Source: Dioscorea cayenensis subsp. rotundata (lineage: Eukaryota; Streptophyta; Magnoliopsida; Dioscoreales; Dioscoreaceae). Taken from it: a DNA stretch of 64,000 bases. The stretch spans positions 5,669,622 to 5,733,621 of the forward strand of contig NC_052489.1 in the NCBI RefSeq assembly GCF_009730915.1, given 5' to 3'. Below the pieces are notes generated by a model. It was not told the DNA's origin and did not search any database. It saw nothing but the letters and a program-made list of their open reading frames with translations. The position numbers were made by a program, and so were the translations under genes. Shown in pieces: positions 21,477-33,800 of this stretch; the first letter of the stretch is position 1, and each line of letters begins with the position of its first letter.

Positions 21477-24400
21477 ATGGCGTCTCCCCGGATCCTCCCT
21501 TCTTCTCCGCTTCAGAAGCTCGCCACCTTCAAAGACCCCGCCCCGATTCCTCCGATCTCATCGTCCTCCTCCTCCCCTCTCGACGCCTTCGCCTCCGATC
21601 CCATCTTCTCCGCCTTCCTCTCTCCGGATTTTGACTCCGCTCGCTTCTCCTCCCAGGCTCTCAGCTCCGGATCCGCGGCTGCTCGCGCCGAGTCTCTTCA
21701 CGAAGCCATCCGCCTCCTCCAGCGCCATCTCCGATCCGAGGTCCTTTCTCGCCACCCCGCCCTCCTCTCCTCCCTCTCCTCCCTTCGCTCCTCCTCCTCT
21801 TCGCTTTCCTCCCTCCGAGCCTCACTCCAGGCCCTCCACGCTTCCCTTCACCGTGCCCGCCTCGACCTCGCCTCCCCCCTTCGCCAGGCCCGCCACCATG
21901 CCCTCCAGCTCTCCAACCTTCACTCTGCCGCCGACCTCCTCCACCACTCGGCCCGCCTCCTTCGCCTATCCTCCCGCCTCCGATCCCTCCTCTCCCTCCC
22001 CTCCGACCGCCGCGACCCGGCCAAGGCCGCCGAGCTGCACCACGAGATCTGCCAGCTCTACGACGAGCGGGGCCTCGAAGGCATCTCCGCCGTCGAGGCC
22101 GAGATGAAGTGGCTCTTGGAGACCGGTGATCAACTCCGCTCCGAGGCCATGAGAGCTGTTGAGAAGGGGATGGATGAAGGCAACCAGAACGATATCTGGT
22201 GCGGGCTCCAGGTATTCTTCAACCTCGGTGAGCTAGGTCCTACGGTGGATGCCCTGTTGAACAAGTACAAAGGAATTGGGGTGAAGAGTGTTGGTGCGGC
22301 GCTTGATATGAAAGCTATATCTGCAGCATCATCAGCTGGGATTGGGGGCCCGGGTGGCATTCAGAGGAGCGGAACGCCACAGATAGGCGGCCGGAGGAGG
22401 GCCGGAGAGGCACTTTGGGAGAGGATGGGAAGGTGCATGGATGAGTTGCACAAGGTTGTCACTGCAGTTTGGCAGCTTCAGACTGTTCTATCAAAGAAGA
22501 GGGTGCCATTCACGCAGGTCTTGTTCCTTCATGAAGTCTGGCAGGTGCGTTACCAGTTCCTCTTCTTGGTAGTAGTTTGCTTTATTTTATTGAGACTTTC
22601 ATGCGTGCATATTGTGTTAAGATACTAGATGAATTTGAAAGCTGTAGACTTTATATAACTTCATATATCATTCTAAGTGCACCAAGCTTTTAGATATCAG
22701 TTGTGTTGGTACGTCTATGGATTTGTTTGCCAATCTTGCATCTTTCTTTCATGAAAAATGAAAGGTCTTGTGCGGTGAGGTGATCCACTGTTGATTGATT
22801 GTCTCTGGGAGGCATATGTGAATTTCTCATGTCTTCACTATGGTGCTAAGGTTTTCGATGAATTTTGAATCTATATTTAATATAACTTTGTATATTTTTC
22901 TAATTGCTCTAAGTTTATAGATTTTGATTGGCATTGCCGCATTGGTACTTGTATATGGATTTGTTTACCAATTTTGTATCTTTCTTCCATTAAAGATCAA
23001 AGTTATACTGTAGGAAGGTGATCCACTGCTCACTGATCGCGTCTGGGAGGCACTTGTGAAATCTTTTGCTAGCCAAATGAAAGCCGCCTTCACTACGTCA
23101 AGCTTTGTTAAGGAGATTTTTACTCATGGATACCCGAAGCTCTTCTCTACGGTAGAGAATCTTCTTGAAAGGATTTCACGTGATACTGAAGTAAAAGGGG
23201 TTCTTCCGGCCCTGACCCCTGAAGGGAAAGATCAATTGGTTATGGCCATTGATATGTTTCAGACAGCCTTTCTGGGAGCCTGCTTAAGTCGTCTATCAGA
23301 TTATGTTAATTCCATATTTACTGTCTCTGGCAGGGGAAGTATCCCTTCTAAAGATCAGATTTCAAGAGTTATATTGCGCATACAGGAGGAAATCGAGGCT
23401 GTTAAACTGCATGGGCATTTGATGCTTCTCGTCTTACGTGAAATTGGCAAAGTCTTGATTTTGCTAGCTGAAAGAGCTGAATACCAGGTAGACTTCTTTA
23501 AATTATTTTCACAATTGTCATAGTAGTAATGGTTGCTACCTTGTCCTTGCCTTCAATTTTGATCCTGATTTGGTGGCCAAGTCTTTGGCAATATTTAGAG
23601 TGTTTCACGTATGCCATCAGTTAATCTTTTTAAGCTATTGGTGCATAACTTTGAAAGCAACTCTCTACGCTGACAATTTTCACAATTCTTGTATTGGTTT
23701 TAGTGGAAATTCTTTTCTATCGATTGTCTTATCAACAAGCCTATGCTTCTATTGTAGATATCCACTGGTCCTGAAGCTCGTCAAGTCACAGGTCCTGCTA
23801 CTCCATCTCAACTTAAGAACTTTGCGCTGTGCCAACACCTTCAAGAAATTCATGCACGCATATCTAGTGCAATTATATCTCTACCACCAGTAGCAGCTGA
23901 AATCCTATCTCCTTCTCTTGGTGTCATCTATGGAGTTGCCTGTGACTCGGTGACTTCCCTTTTCCAAGCTATGCTTGATCGCCTTGAGGCTTGTATTTTA
24001 CAAATCCATGACCAGGACTTTGGAACCCATGGAATGGATTCTGCAGTTGACAATAATGCATCTGTTTACATGGAGGAGTTTCAAAAATTTACAGTTCACT
24101 TCAGAACTGAATTCCTGTCTAAGCTTTTGCCCTCATCTGCTTCTCGGTCAGAGACCATATGCACAAGACTAGTTCAGAGAATGGCTTCTCGGGTCTTGAT
24201 TTTCTTCATTCGGCATGCCTCTCTTGTTAGGCCACTTTCAGAGTCTGGCAAGCTGAGGATGGCAAGGGACATGGCTGAGTTGGAGCTTGCTGTTGGCCAG
24301 AATTTATTTCCTGTTGAGCAGCTTGGTGCACCATACCGAGCACTTCGTGCTTTCCGACCTGTTATATTCTTGGAAACATCTCAACTTGGAGGATCTCCAC

Positions 24401-24678
24401 TCATTCAAGATCTGCCACCAAGTGTGATTCTTCACCACCTTTATTCTCGGGGTCCTGATGAGTTGCAATCACCACTTCAAAGGAACAAGCTCACACCTCT
24501 TCAGTATTCCTTGTGGCTTGACTCACAAGGCGAGGATCAGATCTGGAAAGGAATTAAAGCTACTCTTGATGACTATGTGATGCAAGTTAGGACTAGAGGA
24601 GATAAGGAGTACAGTGCGGTGTATCCTCTCATGCTTCAGATCGGATCATCACTGTCTGATACAAGTTCATCTCAATAA
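21477..24678 (+). CDS. COG5: conserved oligomeric Golgi complex subunit 5
   Basis: Subunit of the COG tethering complex, which captures retrograde vesicles at the Golgi. Exons 21477-22544, 23014-23487 and 23758-24678 all join in phase 0 and give about 820 residues, the normal length for plant COG5. The N-terminus is Ser/Pro-rich and low in complexity, coded by very GC-rich DNA. It then matches the family: FASDPIFSAFLSPDFDSARF, SLHEAIRLLQRHLRSEVLSR, a helical Arg/Leu-rich segment, and QVFFNLGELGPTVDALLNKY. Exon 2 has LLERISRDTEVKGVLPALTP, and exon 3 has FALCQHLQEIHARIS, FPVEQLGAPYRALRAFRP and YPLMLQIGSSL near the end. It acts on the cytosolic face, and no membrane segment is seen. The neighbouring genes are unrelated in function. 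Intron 1 carries a tandem copy of the exon 2 start. Confidence 0.95.
22626..23065 (+). repeat. tandem duplication across COG5 intron 1 and exon 2 start
   Basis: Two diverged units of ~230 bases, about 22626-22860 and 22861-23065. Shared landmarks in order are 'tatataactt', 'atatggatttgttt-ccaat', 'tctttctt' and 'ggtgatccactg', then 'tctgggaggca--tgtgaa'. Only the second unit has the working acceptor (tgtag before GAAGGTGAT). The first reads 'gcggtgag' at that place. Confidence 0.75.
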
Positions 24679-26851
24679 TCTTATGCTGTGCCAACTTTTG
24701 ATTCACCAAGGAATTTGCATTGTTCTCAATGGATTTCTTGTCTTACCAGTGGAAGTTTTGCTAAGTGGCGTTTACCATCAGAAGGTACACACTTTGTTCT
24801 TCCATTAGTTGTTTTGCCTGATGATTTTACTAAGATCTTTTGGCTTTTAAATTGCTTTTCATTTTATGTATTTGATTCTTTGTATCTTCTGATCTATAAG
24901 AGCTTTGCTTGATTTTAGCTCCTTTTACAATATGGACAACAAGAATACCACCCCTTTTATTTTTTATTGTCAGATTTTTGTGCAGTCAGAGAATTTATAC
25001 AGTGATAGTGTTCATGATAATGAAATAGATATCCTGTTTTTGATATGCTGTTTATTATTTAAAAAAAAAAAAAGGAAATGCAAATGACCTCTTGGTTTGA
25101 GCAAGGATGTTATTTTACAATCCTCTTGATGTGATTTGAGGTTAGATTTTTCCTGATGTCCATGTTTGGTGGAAATAAAATTTAAGTGGTGGACTTCTAG
25201 ACTAGTGGTAAACAAACTTTTTTTCGTCTTTCTGCTGATGTTACCATGCAGTGTAGCAAGTTTTTGTTAATTTGTTTAATTGGATGGAAAATAAATGAAA
25301 ATGGAAGAAAATTCAGTATGCTGTTCACCCACACCTGTTGTTGATTTCAGCTTTTGTCTATTTTCGTTATTCCTTTTGTTTTAGTCATTTACTCAATGGA
25401 CCAAATCTGTTTGAGAAATTGGAAGTTTACCCTTCTAAACATTAGTTTAAGTCACACTTTCATGAGAATAATAAATATATGATTTTGTAGCACTCATATA
25501 CATGGCATGAAAGCAGAACACAATATTAATGTAAAATATCTAGTTAAATAGTCCAGTTAAATTAACTGAACAATCTCTTCTTCATCTTCCTTTTTAACCT
25601 TGAATCTGTGTTGTAGGGGGAAAGTTTGAAACTATTTATTTATTATCAATAGTTTGTCCTTTATTTGTGTTTTGCAATTTATTGATTCTTTGTTGCTGTT
25701 TTAATTTAAAAAAAAAAACTATTATTTATGAAAATTTGATTTGTTGGATTGTCCTTTATTTTTGTTTTGCAATTTATTGATTCTTTTATGAAAATTTGAT
25801 TTGTTGGATTGTTAAACAACTTTATATGTAATATTTTTACATTTTGCATTTTTAAAAATTTGAAAATTATATCTTTGTTATTGCACTTTCTTATCATTTG
25901 ACTTATATTTCTGACAACAGGAAATTGTATTGTTTTATTTTTATAAATTGACGCAAAATGAAAATAATATAAATAATAGTAAATAGATGAAATAAGTAGG
26001 ACATTGATTAACTTAAAAATTAATGATGACGTATTCTTTACCCAAATAGAATAAAGAAATATAGTTCGTTTGTGGAGTCATGTTTCACAATGTATGTTGC
26101 TAGTATTTTATTGGTGTTGCATCCTCAAGGATAATTTCATACTTAAATATTTAGATATTATTAATTGAAAAATATGGAATCATCTTGAATTATTTGAACT
26201 ACATTCGATCTAACTCCTTGGATTTTTTGGCATGCATTACTTGTGACATTATTTTCCATTAATTATTTGTATCAATTTTAAATAAGCATAAGCCTATTAA
26301 TTTGGGAAATTACTGTGATTAGGGTTTTCCTTTTTGTTTGTATATACATTCATGTGGTTGCATATCTGGAATAATCTCAATTTTTGAGAAGGCTATTTAA
26401 TGAAGACTAATTTAAAAAAATAAAAACTCCTATGTGGTGTAGCAGATATATTACATAGCCCAAATAAATTACATTAATGCGAGACTATTAGTTATGCTAA
26501 AACTCTTCACTTGAGTCAGAAATCATTAGGTTTAAGGTAAAACAAAATAAATGGCAAACCAAGCAATGAAATATGAATTTCCTCATCAGGACTTTGGAGC
26601 TAACATGCTGACAATTTCAGGCTTTAAGAAACATTAGTTCTCCAACCATAACTACAAACAGATCAAACAAACCACTTCAGCTGCTCAAAATATCAAAACC
26701 CAGAATCTACACATAAAATAACAGGTTTTGGCACTTGAAATAAGAACATAAAAATACTGATCTACATTCTAAATGAGCAATACTTATTGATACAGACAAG
26801 CTAATAATTAAGCACAAAAAAAAAAGCGGGCTAAATTAACAAAACCATGAA
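24679..26851. other. COG5-LTD convergent intergenic region
   Basis: This holds the 3' ends of two convergent genes and AT-rich DNA. A short tandem repeat lies at about 25645-25815, where 'tgtcctttatttgtgttttgcaa' and 'atgaaaatttgatttgttgg' each occur twice. No gene is recognised. Confidence 0.5.
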
Positions 26852-28906
26852 TCATGCATTCTTGACAGAAAACCCGAGAATGAATTCCTTGATCTCATCA
26901 CTTGCTGCCCTATCCAAGGCTGTCCTTCCATCGCTATCCTTAACATCATAATTGGCACCAGCCCTTAAGAGTTCCTCAATTTTCGGTTTATCACCTTCGG
27001 ATGAGGCCATCATCAACAGGATATCTACGGGATGAATGTTTTGATTTAGAAGAATCTCCATCTTATCGTATGAGCCTTCAACCGCTAGCATTCCCATGTA
27101 ATTAAAATACTGTAAAGCAAAATTAAGCACTCTTAGGTATCTAAACAATGAAAAACAATAAATTTCTAAATAAAAAAAAAGGTTGTTTCTGGTGAATGTT
27201 ACACCTGATTTTTCTTTGAAGGTCATTTTAAAGAGAAATTTTCATCTGGAAAACTTGACAAACATATAATTCTAGTGACAGATTTACTGTTTTCTAATTT
27301 GCAGCAAACTGTGAAATTCCATTCCTTCTTTGCAAAAAAGATGCACATGTTACATTCAACCATGAATAATATGGCAGCATACTATATTTGCGGTAACTTT
27401 TGTTCTTAATTACACCTGCTATAATAGCCTTGATGATTTCCATAGCACAAATCAACCATGAGGAGGATTGGGATCAAGGAGGAATGAGTTATTATTCAGC
27501 TTATTTGTGGTTCTTGTTTCGATAATAAACTAGTATTTCCCTGGTAGTGATGCCTTATTCCAGAATAAGCTTAAGGCAGTGTTTGGCAACCATTTATTTA
27601 ATCCCAGAGTACTGTAAATTTTGGGATTCTATTCAAAATTATTCTCAAGTTATTTCATTGTACATTTATTTCAATTTGGTGTTAGAGATGTAAGAAGGTG
27701 TCACTTACTCTACTTGTCAACTGTAAGATTTTGGTTAGATAAATGAAACCATGAAACAACGTTTTACAGTGTATTAATCCAAACATTCTTTAACTTCAAA
27801 TTGTTATTTGGCAGCTTATTCTAGAATTAAGACATAAAAAAAGTGGAGTTTAGCTCTTAATCATAATTTGTTCTCTATCCAATCACACCTGCGGCAAGCT
27901 ATCAAGAATTATGAACATAAAAGGCAACCAAGCATATTATTTGGATTCGATCCAGATTCCAGCCTGAGTTGATATTGATATCAATGTAAGCCGGACATAT
28001 TATTTACCAGCCCATATTTTACCCAAAAATGTAAGCTAACAGAAGGGTAAACCTAAGTTATACATGCAAATCCATTAATATCCCCACTTGCCATATTAAT
28101 TGATGTGGGACTTAATCACTCTACTACATCTAAATTCCCAAAAATTTCACTTGATGAATTAACATGCACAAACAGTGATAGAACACTTTTGCCCATCCAT
28201 AGAAAAACATGTTCTTCTTCCATTCCAGTTTGGTAGCATTCAATCCAATAAATAAGTAAAATTTTCTTTTTCCAAAGGAAAAAAAAAAGTGTAATGTGAA
28301 TAGGTTTGTTCAAAGTCTACATGAAAATTCACAAATTAAAACAAAACAAAAACACTAGACTAGTTATGCAGTACTAATTCCATTCTATAAATTCAATCCA
28401 AAATTCCCAAAAATAAGTAAAATTTTCTTTTTTCCAAAGAAAAAATAAAAATAATAACAGTGTAATGTGAATAGATTTGTTCAAAGTCTGCATAAAAACC
28501 CACAAATTTAAACAAAACAAAAACACTAGAGTTGTGCATCATTAATTCCATCCTTCAAATTCAATCCAAAATTCCCAAATTGAAAAAAAAGGGGACAAAA
28601 AAAGAACACTAAATTATGGAGAAAACAAAACCTAACCTGCTCGACATCATCACGGTCGAAATCATCGCGAGATTGGCTGCCATAGATGCCGGCGCCCTCA
28701 GAGTCCTTGCGGAAGTTGAACCAGCTGGTGGCTCTGAAGCCGGAGGAGGCGTGCCCTAGCTTGGACCTCAAGCTAGAAGGGCGGAGCCATCCAAGCCTCC
28801 TCGTGGCGGAGATGAATGGAGATCTCAGCGTCTCCACCGAGCTCGAAGAAGAACTCACCGCACGCCAAGAGATTGGGAGATTGAAGCCGCAAGGGATGGA
28901 CGCCAT
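26852..28906 (-). CDS. LTD: LHCP translocation defect protein, plastid ankyrin protein
   Basis: LTD (also called GDC1 in Arabidopsis) passes light-harvesting chlorophyll proteins from the inner-envelope import machinery to the chloroplast SRP route and so is needed for thylakoid antenna assembly. Two exons, 28637-28906 and 26852-27109, join in phase 0 across a ~1.5 kb intron and give 175 residues, the usual length. Residues 1-65 are a Ser/Arg-rich transit peptide starting MASIPCGF. The mature part has EGAGIYGSQSRDDFDRDDVE, QYFNYMGMLAVEGSYDKME and NIHPVDILLMMASSEGD, then an ankyrin unit, IEELLRAGANYDVKDSDGRT, with ALDRA. The chosen ATG follows a CT-repeat leader and gives the conserved MASIPC start. 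An upstream in-frame ATG would add a low-complexity RE-repeat translation of the microsatellite and is unlikely. Confidence 0.93.
27555..27832. repeat. possible MITE in LTD intron
   Basis: Inverted ends 'cttattccagaataagct' and 'agcttattctagaattaag' enclose ~240 bases with further inverted wording (GTGTTTGG / CCAAACATTC). No target duplication was seen, so the superfamily is undetermined. Confidence 0.35.
28237..28585 (-). repeat. tandem duplication in LTD intron
   Basis: Two units of ~170 bases (about 28240-28410 and 28411-28582) share 'aaataagtaaaattttctt', 'gtgtaatgtgaatag-tttg', 'ttcaaagtct', 'aaacaaaacaaaaacactag' and 'attcaatccaaaattcccaa'. The proximal unit ends ~55 bases from the exon 1 donor. 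Confidence 0.85.
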
Positions 28907-28919
28907 TGCCACTGCGAAC

Positions 28920-28920
<1 letters not shown>

Positions 28921-28959
<39 letters not shown>
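28921..28959. repeat. (CT)n microsatellite in the LTD leader
   Basis: About 19 CT units (GA in the sense of the LTD transcript) lie 14 bases upstream of the LTD start codon, a common position for GA/CT tracts in plant 5' leaders. Confidence 0.85.
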
Positions 28960-28961
<2 letters not shown>

Positions 28962-29079
28962 AATGGAGCAATGGAGCAATGGAGAGGGAGAAGAGCGAGG
29001 GCTTCTCTTCTCAGTGGGTACACATGGAATGGAGAGGATGGTGATAATTGGTCGGACTTTATCCATTTTCATCCGTGAG

Positions 29080-31602
29080 ACAGGGATTAATATGTAATTT
29101 TTGTTTGAAATGGATATATGTGATGATTTCAGGGATTTATTTGTAAATTTGAGAAGAGTAAATTATTTATTAATCTTTGGGAATGTTTATATGTCTTAAA
29201 AAGAAGACCTTAGTCTCTGTAGATGTTTCACTTGACTTCATGTACCGAAAACGTCCTGGTCTGTAACATTTTAATCCTTTATTGTTTTTCAAATTTAATT
29301 ATTCTTACTAAAATTACTTCTTTGCTTTTTCACTTTTTTTTTTTTTTCTTTTTTCTCAAGCTTAGAGGATTGGGATTAGCTAAGACGGGTGATCAGTTCA
29401 ATTTGACCCTAAAAGGACCATTTTGATTACGGTTGAGCTTGAGTGTTGGTTAGGTGAGTTCTAAGGTCTGAAGCGAACCCGCTTTGCTTGATATACCCCG
29501 GGATTGGGGCTAGGGGTAGCCTTGCCAGTCTCAAGAAGCTCCTCGATGCAGGGTCGAGTTTGGCTGGGCTCAGCAAGTTTCTAGTTCTTTGGTGAGGATT
29601 CTTTACCTTAGAGAATTTCTCGGGACCCTGGTGTAAACTTGCTGAGATTGGTAGGGTGCATTTGTTTGTCCTCATGCTTGAGTTTGCCAAGGCCGATGGA
29701 GGGGGAGAGCTAATTGTAGTCTTGCATGGGTTCCCACAATCATTGGGAGCTCACACATGATTAGGTGAGTCTCGCCAAGCTCATCGGCTTGGCCACTACG
29801 TGTTCACAAACTAGATGAAGAAAACAAAATAAAAAAAAAAGTAACTTTATTTAAAGAGGGATATTTGAGGTAGATATATGGGGTGTGTTTGTTTGAATGG
29901 ACTTCAATGTCACTGAATTTCTAAATATCATGAGTTCAAAAATCCCTTATTTTTTTCAAAGGATTTTAATTTCATTTTATCTTTCAAATTCCATCGATAA
30001 GGGGTTTTGATTTTTACAGCCAAAACGATTGTAAAACAAAATTTGGAATTTCAAATCCCTCACATGACTGACACAGAAGGGATTCACGAGTTCATCCGAG
30101 AGGGTGAGATGACCTCCTTGCCACCTTGCTTCTTCTCATCTCTAGCCATTTAACAGATCCGACGAACGATCTTTTTTTCATGAAGTGTTATTTGGGAACC
30201 TTTTTTAAATTCCCATGAAGCTTTGACTTGATTCTAAGGTGCTTGAAAAACCTCCACCTTCTCATGACCAGGTCTTGGAAATGCTTGTTTGAAGCCTTCT
30301 ATGGTATGTTTCCTTTCTTTGTTAGTTTAAAAAAAAAAAATATATATCAATTTTAGTTAGTAGCTTTTTTATAGTAATTATGTGAAACTAGCTCACAAAG
30401 GTGGCTAGTCCGTATATTAGTGAATACCCAATGGTTTCTTATTGTAGTGCACACATGCATGCCTAACTATTGTAGACTTTCTATCCAAACGATACATAGA
30501 TCAATTGCTTTATGTGGCTATTGAATGTGATCCAAAATGTTAAAGAGTCCTGTAAGATTATGCAGACCCTTGGTTTAAATACCTGGTGAGAAAGTGTGGA
30601 TGTTGGCCGGTTTCTATAGACTAAAGTTTGACAATTGTTGAATATGTTTCAGAAAAGGAGATCATGTAAGAATTTTGAGAGTGCATGTGGAAGGAATTTT
30701 AATTATGCTAGTCATTTAAAGTTTTAATGGGTGGAGACATCAGTGCTTCTATAATTAGTGTAAACATAGATGGGTACAACTTGACAACTTGATTTTATAT
30801 AAGCTAAAATTGTAGCTCCATAGAGAGCTTTGGATCACATATGCATAATTTATACCGGTAGAACTATACTAGTAAGTTTATAGCTGCTTATCAATATTAA
30901 AGACATAATTTGTACTAAGAAATTCAGACACTTGCTCCAATGTTTTAGTGGGTTGGTCAGCATAGTTTAATGGTGAGAGTAGATCTAAAATGATGGAAAA
31001 CTATTTTAGGCGAATATATTTAGCTATACAATTTGAAGCTTATAAAGAATTTTAATGGCTAGTGCACTTTTAAACTCTAGTTAACTATGTTGAACTCAAA
31101 AGCCATAAATGGTAGTTGGCAGCAAGTGGAGGCAGAGCTAAGATTTTTTTCAAGGGGGCAAACAAATCACTATAATTATAATGAAACTAGTAAAAAAAAA
31201 TTTGGAGGGAAATATGAGATCATCAAATAGTAATTAAGTAGATCATGTACTTAGAATTATTATCTTTTAAACAAATTGTGTAGTGTTTGCTTGTGTATAT
31301 GTCTTAACTTTGTTTGTTGTTTGGTGTCTCCTAAACTAGAAATAAATATACCACAAAAAAAGGATGAAGTTAGGATTACTCACATGAATGCCTTAAACCT
31401 TAACTTTGTTTGTTGTTTAGTGTTTACTCTTATACAAGTCTTAAATATATCATGAATGCAGATTTACTTTTTATTGTTTGCTTCTATACATGCCTTAACT
31501 TTGTCTGTTGTATAGTGTATTATATCCAGTATATTTCGTTGTTATCAAGATGATTGCTTTTCTTATGTAATTTTTAATGATGACACCATGCATATGGTCT
31601 TC
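29080..31602. other. gene-free stretch
   Basis: No gene is recognised. A moderately GC-rich block at about 29420-29800 has a broken open frame with no family match. The block beginning 'gggtgtgtttgtttgaatgg' at 29880 has the wording of Tourist-like MITE ends, but I could not place a second end. Around 31136-31165 'ggcagagctaag...caagggggca' resembles a lone hAT terminus. Confidence 0.4.
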
Positions 31603-31607
31603 ACTTT

Positions 31608-32517
31608 TGTTAGTTCCAGTGGGTGTAGTGTGGGTTAGATTTCACTCAATCTCTTATGCAAACACTCACACAATCACACAAACCAAGAGAAAAGATGCAC
31701 ATGAAATTAATAATCCAGTTCGGCACAACACTTGTCTACATCTAGGGGTCAAGCCAAGAGATAAAATCCACTAAAATAGGGGAATAAAAGTGAGTATAAC
31801 TCTCACACTCATTCTCACAAAGGTAAACAAGAACCCTTTCTAGATTGCCCAATGCCATGCGGCCCACCTGATGGCCTTGACTGAGTCATAGCTTCCGTTG
31901 CAACACGACCTGTAGACACCTATAGTCTTCCTGACTGTGTCCAAGTCTAAGTCGATGTAGTTGAATCCTCCTGATCTCCATCTACCAGAAATTAACTCGC
32001 CTTCTCACATCCTTATCAACAATACCCTTGCAAGGGTCGCACCCACACAATGCGTCTCTATCATACCGAAGATAATCTTCAAAGGATCTTCAAATCTTTC
32101 TTTCCAAACTTGGCCTTCATTCATTCAAGTTTGGTCTTCACACTCTTCTTTGTTACCTAAATTGATCTTCTAATTATCCAAGCTTAGTCTTCAATCTTCT
32201 CTTTATATAGTTTTGTCTTCATTTAGCTCTGCCCATAAATAGTTTCAATGAAATCTTGGCCTCCAAGTTGATCTCCCAAGCTTGATTCACTAGCCAAATA
32301 TAGATGTGTCTATATATGGTCATTGCTTGTACTTCAAGAGTGATCCTCCAAGTTGATTGTCTAGCTAAAATAGCTCCTCCAAAGAGAGCTTCATATATTC
32401 ATGTCATCTCTTGCCATATCATCATGCTACCTCATCATATTTGCCACCTCATCACGCTTTGCTATGTTACCATTGACACGTGTCAAATGATGCCAAACAT
32501 AGAGCCTATCTCTAACA
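31608..32517 (-). mobile_element. solo LTR, copia-type family, copy 1
   Basis: A 910-base solo LTR with termini TGTTAG and CTAACA and a perfect 5-base target duplication ACTTT (31603-31607 and 32518-32522). Similarity to 60024-61430 includes 'cagttcggcacaac', 'ctacatct-gggg-tca' and 'aatccactaaaa', then 'agattgccc'. On the minus strand TATAAAGAGAAG is a good TATA box, and the '...GCCGAACTGG' wording near the 3' end is typical of the U5 part of copia LTRs, so the LTR is minus-oriented. No internal coding DNA remains. Confidence 0.85.
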
Positions 32518-32789
32518 ACTTTAATTCTCAAAAACCATTTATTTTTTCTCACCTCAAAGATTATAATGCTTTTATATCATTTTATATGTTAAAAGCTAAT
32601 TTATTTCTTAATAATCTTGTATTAGATGGATCAATTTGAGGAAGATGATGAACTATACCTTATGCAAATAATAGTTTTAGTTGTGGCCTACATCATATTA
32701 TTAATGGTACATAACAAAGATGTAGAATTCATAGAGAACTATCAAAAATAAAGTTAGAAATAAGGGGAAAATATTTGTTTAGGTTGATA

Positions 32790-33120
32790 GATGGGAATGA
32801 TGCCACTACTATCAACATGGTTTGAATGAAGATGTCATTTTTTCAACTATGTTTAATACTAGGTGGAAAAAGGGCTTCTAAAGATACCATACATATGAGT
32901 GTGAAGGAGCATTTATTAATGTTTTCACACCATAATCCATACCCAATGCAACCGTGTTATTGTACATAGTTTCTTGAAGTCTGGTGAGACTGTTAGTAGA
33001 TGCTTCAACACGTACTATTTGCAATTAGTAAATTGTAACATGAGTATGTATTGCCACAAAGTACTCAAATTCCACCACATATGACAGGAAGACGCACAAG
33101 ATATCCTTATTTCAAGATAT
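32790..33120 (+). pseudogene. PIF/Harbinger transposase remnant
   Basis: Three-frame reading gives MKMSFFQLCLILGGKRASKD, then TIHMSVKEHLLMF, then (other frame) NRVIVHSFLKSGETVSRCFN and finally TRYPYF. The order and the HNxxNRVxxxxFxxSGETVSRxFN-like core are characteristic of PIF/Harbinger transposases. At least two frameshifts and several stops break it, and the catalytic DDE region is missing beyond the YPYFK point. The copy abuts the solo LTR. Confidence 0.7.
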
Positions 33121-33544
33121 TGTTATGTTAGATTTCAAATAATTATATTTTTGGAATGATTAATTTTGGCATATAACATTCAATATTATTACTAAGATTG
33201 TATAGAGGCCCTAAATGGGGCATATATACATACTTCTGTCGCAGCATTTGAAGTAGTTGTATTTGAAGAAAGAAAACCTTCCCAATGCAGAACTTCTTGG
33301 TAGTTGTAGATTTTGACCTTCGTTTCACTTCTGTTCTAGCTGGTTAAGAAGGATCATCACATGATTCTTTAGTTCTTCGTGATGTATTAGAAAGTCCTTG
33401 AAAATAGCATGGAGTTATTAGGTGTCAAAAAAGTACAATAGTGGGCAACCTTTTAAATGTTTTGTTTTTCCTTGTATTTATTATTTCATGTATGATAGGT
33501 GTTTTATAAATCATTTTGAATTGAAACTTTGAATATTTTTTTTT

Positions 33545-33800
33545 TTTTTTGACAAATGCAACAAGTGCATATATAATCAGGGGTGTGCACGCAACTAGAA
33601 ATTGATCATTCGGCCATGCGCTCTCACTCGACGGTATGGGGATTAGGTTGCAAGCCCGCTCCCACACCAGAGACCTTTTGGTACCATTACGTTCAATACG
33701 TTTTGAACATGGTCAATGAAAGTCCCGTAAACCAAACCTTATGCAGTGGGGTTCGTATTGCTAGACCTAAGGCCTTTGGCCTTGATATAATTTTTTTTTT
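33545..33800 (-). repeat. possible retroposed repeat with poly(A)-like ends
   Basis: A ~240-base GC-richer block bounded by T runs at both ends as read here. On the minus strand it would finish in 'catttgtc' plus an A run. It contains 'gcgcatggccgaatga', loosely like a pol III A box. The class is uncertain. Confidence 0.25.

Noticed and set aside
21343..22107. 254-codon Ser/Pro-rich plus-strand frame
   Set aside because: A shadow frame of the GC-rich first exon of COG5, which is in the frame starting 21477.
28910..29023. N-terminal extension of LTD with an Arg-Glu repeat
   Set aside because: It is the translation of the CT/GA microsatellite in the leader. The downstream ATG gives the conserved MASIPC start and normal length.
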